This document shows positions 4,857 through 5,897 of a stretch of 5,897 nucleotides of DNA, in pieces. The notes beneath the pieces were generated by a model. That model was not told the origin of the DNA. It worked only from the letters and a program-made list of their open reading frames with translations, and did not search any database. Each line of letters begins with the position of its first letter. Within the stretch, counting starts at the first letter, position 1. Location: positions 1 to 5,897 of the forward strand of contig JASHRK010000208.1 of assembly GCA_030037405.1 (NCBI GenBank), read 5' to 3'. The translations under genes and the position numbers were made by a program. This stretch comes from Acidimicrobiales bacterium. Lineage in GTDB: Bacteria > Actinomycetota > Acidimicrobiia > Acidimicrobiales > Bog-793.

Positions 4857-5563
4857 GGCTCGAAGGCCCCGGCTTCGGCCAGCACCTCGTCGGCCGCCGC
4901 GACGAACCCGCTGTAGAAACGACCGAACTCCGCGTACAGGGCCGACGCCTCGTCGAAGCGCATCGTGTACACGCAGTCCTTCAGGTCGTCGGTGTGGGAA
5001 GCGAAGAGCGTCACGCCCCACTCGAAGTCGTCCACCCCGGTCGACCCCGTCACGAGCTGGAGGACCCGGCCCCGGAACTCCCGCCCGACGGCCCCGTGAC
5101 CGTGCATCAGGCGCAGGCGTTCGTCGTATCCGAGCGTGTACCAGTTCGTCGCCCCGGGCGAGCGGCGCTTCGACATCGGGTAGAAGCAGAACGCCGGCAG
5201 CCCTGTGGGAGGGAGGTTGGGGTAGAGGCGAGCCTGTTTCATCTCCTCGGGCACGCCGGCCGCGTACTCGGACACCTCCGTGAGGGAGACGTAGGAGTCG
5301 GCGATCTCGAGGCCCGCCTGTTGCAGCCCGGTCTGGAGCCGGCGCAGCTCGCGGAGGTCCGGTCCGAGCCCCAGCACGCACAGGTCGGCCTTGTGGCCGA
5401 CGATCGAGGCCGTGACGACCTGGTGCTCGGTCTTGCGTGCGCTCTCGACGACCTCGAGGGCGAGAGCTGCGTCGACCGGGTGATCCCGACGGACCTTGCA
5501 GAAGAGGTGGAGGACGTTCCAGCCGGTCGTCGGTGCCAGGGGGGCGTCGCTCGTGTCGTTCAC
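4853..5563 (-). CDS. hemQ: coproheme decarboxylase HemQ/ChdC (chlorite dismutase family)
   Basis: HemQ performs the last step of the coproporphyrin-dependent haem pathway of Gram-positive bacteria: peroxide-driven decarboxylation of two propionates of coproheme III to give haem b in the cytosol. The 236-residue length is usual. The signature YPMSKRR (128-134) holds the catalytic Tyr128 and the propionate-binding Lys132. NWYTLGYDER (140-149) is followed by His156 in GHGAVGR, the expected proximal haem ligand. Gln169 in VLQLVTGS matches the distal Gln of Gram-positive HemQ, rather than the Arg of true chlorite dismutases. DDFEWGVTLF (178-187) and YTMRFDEASALYAEFGRFY (199-217) complete the family pattern. 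The start is GTG 5563. The upstream sequence is C-rich with no Shine-Dalgarno, but a -10-like box suggests a leaderless mRNA. It heads an overlapping operon with larE, nudix and GNAT genes. No other haem gene is adjacent. Confidence 0.95.
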   Translation of the reverse strand: MNDTSDAPLAPTTGWNVLHLFCKVRRDHPVDAALALEVVESARKTEHQVVTASIVGHKADLCVLGLGPDLRELRRLQTGLQQAGLEIADSYVSLTEVSEYAAGVPEEMKQARLYPNLPPTGLPAFCFYPMSKRRSPGATNWYTLGYDERLRLMHGHGAVGREFRGRVLQLVTGSTGVDDFEWGVTLFASHTDDLKDCVYTMRFDEASALYAEFGRFYSGFVAAADEVLAEAGAFEP

Positions 5564-5572
5564 AGGGGGGAG

Positions 5573-5578
5573 AGTCTA
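5573..5578 (-). promoter_or_regulatory. candidate -10 box of the hemQ operon (leaderless start)
   Basis: The minus strand reads TAGACT, ending 9 nt before GTG 5563, so the transcript would start at or a few bases from the start codon. The intervening bases are CTCCCCCCT, which cannot act as a ribosome binding site. No convincing -35 element was found. The box lies downstream of the groEL terminator, which fits an independent promoter. Confidence 0.4.
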
Positions 5579-5591
5579 GAGAGCCGGACGC

Positions 5592-5624
5592 GAGACGAGG
5601 GGCGCTCTCGCGCCCCTCGTTCTC
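5592..5624 (-). terminator. intrinsic terminator hairpin after groEL
   Basis: ACGAGGGGCGC (5595-5605) and GCGCCCCTCGT (5610-5620) form a perfect 11-bp stem. On the minus strand the loop is GAGA, a stable tetraloop, and the stem can be extended by GAG/CTC past a single bulged base. It begins about 50 nt after the groEL stop and sits before the hemQ promoter. There is no U-tract, as is common in high-GC actinobacteria. The stem is symmetrical and could act in either direction, but no gene approaches from the left on the plus strand. Confidence 0.8.
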
Positions 5625-5664
5625 GGTGCCTGTCAGGATGGCCGGGCACTGAAGGCCCGCCGTC

Positions 5665-5680
5665 CGATCAGACGATCAGA
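5665..5680. repeat. 8-bp perfect tandem duplication over the groEL stop codon
   Basis: CGATCAGA occurs twice head to tail, at 5665-5672 and 5673-5680. The second copy contains the groEL TGA. It looks like replication slippage. It does not alter the encoded C-terminus, which ends MEDF. Confidence 0.6.
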
Positions 5681-5897
5681 AGTCCTCCATGCCTCCGCCG
5701 CCTGGCATGGCCGGAGCAGCGGGCGGCTCGGGCTTGTCCACGACGACCGCTTCCGTCGTGAGGAAGAGCGCCGCGATCGAGCCGGCGTTCTGGAGGGCGG
5801 AACGGGTGACCTTGGCGGCATCGATGACACCGGCCTTGAAGAGGTCCTCGTACTTGTCGGTGTCGGCGTTCAGGCCCTCGGCGGCGTTCTTCAAGCC
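5676..5897 (-). CDS. groEL: chaperonin GroEL, C-terminal fragment (5' part beyond window)
   Basis: The last 73 codons of the 60-kDa chaperonin subunit are visible; GroEL forms the ATP-driven folding chamber in the cytosol. Recognisable C-terminal equatorial-domain sequence includes GLNADTDKYEDLFKAGVID, KVTRSALQNAGSIAALFLTT and EAVVVDKPEPP. The tail is PAAPAMPGGGGMEDF. It lacks the repeated GGM units and is not His-rich, so it resembles a general housekeeping chaperonin tail more than the mycobacterial GroEL1 His tail. The frame is open to the right edge, so the apparent start inside the window is not real. The gene is followed by a strong hairpin terminator that isolates it from hemQ. Whether groES is adjacent cannot be seen. 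Confidence 0.95.
   Translation of the reverse strand, partial: GLKNAAEGLNADTDKYEDLFKAGVIDAAKVTRSALQNAGSIAALFLTTEAVVVDKPEPPAAPAMPGGGGMEDF

Noticed and set aside
4857..5381. Upstream extension of the larE-like frame to 5381
   Set aside because: The added residues are Arg/Gly/Pro-rich shadow sequence of hemQ, and the ATG at 4856 starts exactly where LarE homology begins, with a typical ATGA overlap.
5640..5661. Imperfect hairpin GGCCGGGC/GCCCGCC just after groEL
   Set aside because: It needs a bulge and is much weaker than the perfect 11-bp stem at 5595-5620, so that one was taken as the terminator.

Overview
The window is GC-rich DNA with short intergenic gaps and frequent GTG starts. It contains a HemQ-type coproheme decarboxylase, a DUF5317-like membrane protein and an ECF sigma factor of the PIGSIGPTRARC type. 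Together these point to an actinobacterium, quite possibly a member of the Acidimicrobiia. That placement is an inference from gene content, not from a marker alignment.

Left part (1-1397): an ECF-type sigma-70 factor runs leftwards off the window edge. It diverges from a rightward pair made of a 37-residue single-helix membrane peptide with a very strong Shine-Dalgarno and a five-helix DUF5317-like membrane protein. The roughly 100 bp between the divergent genes hold a candidate leaderless promoter for the sigma gene, a pair of 6-bp direct repeats one helical turn apart, and an RNA region that can fold in two competing ways in front of the small gene. A perfect 10-bp inverted repeat lies between the peptide gene and the DUF5317 gene.

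Middle part (1408-2676): a complete type I citrate synthase on the minus strand converges with DUF5317 across only 10 bp. It has its own Shine-Dalgarno and a possible promoter in the 86 bp upstream.

Right part (2763-5897): four minus-strand genes, in transcription order hemQ, a larE-like sulfur transferase, a Nudix_N-type Nudix hydrolase and a GNAT acetyltransferase. They overlap by 4, 8 and 4 bp and so almost certainly form one translationally coupled operon. A candidate leaderless promoter precedes hemQ. Further upstream a strong hairpin terminator closes groEL, whose last 73 codons occupy the right edge.

The most unusual content is the hemQ-larE-nudix-GNAT operon. It places an apparently orphan, three-cysteine LarE and a Nudix enzyme with a non-canonical Nudix box directly behind the last step of coproporphyrin-dependent haem synthesis. 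The second most unusual is the undescribed small membrane gene beside the sigma factor. No mobile elements, CRISPR arrays, tRNA or rRNA genes were seen.
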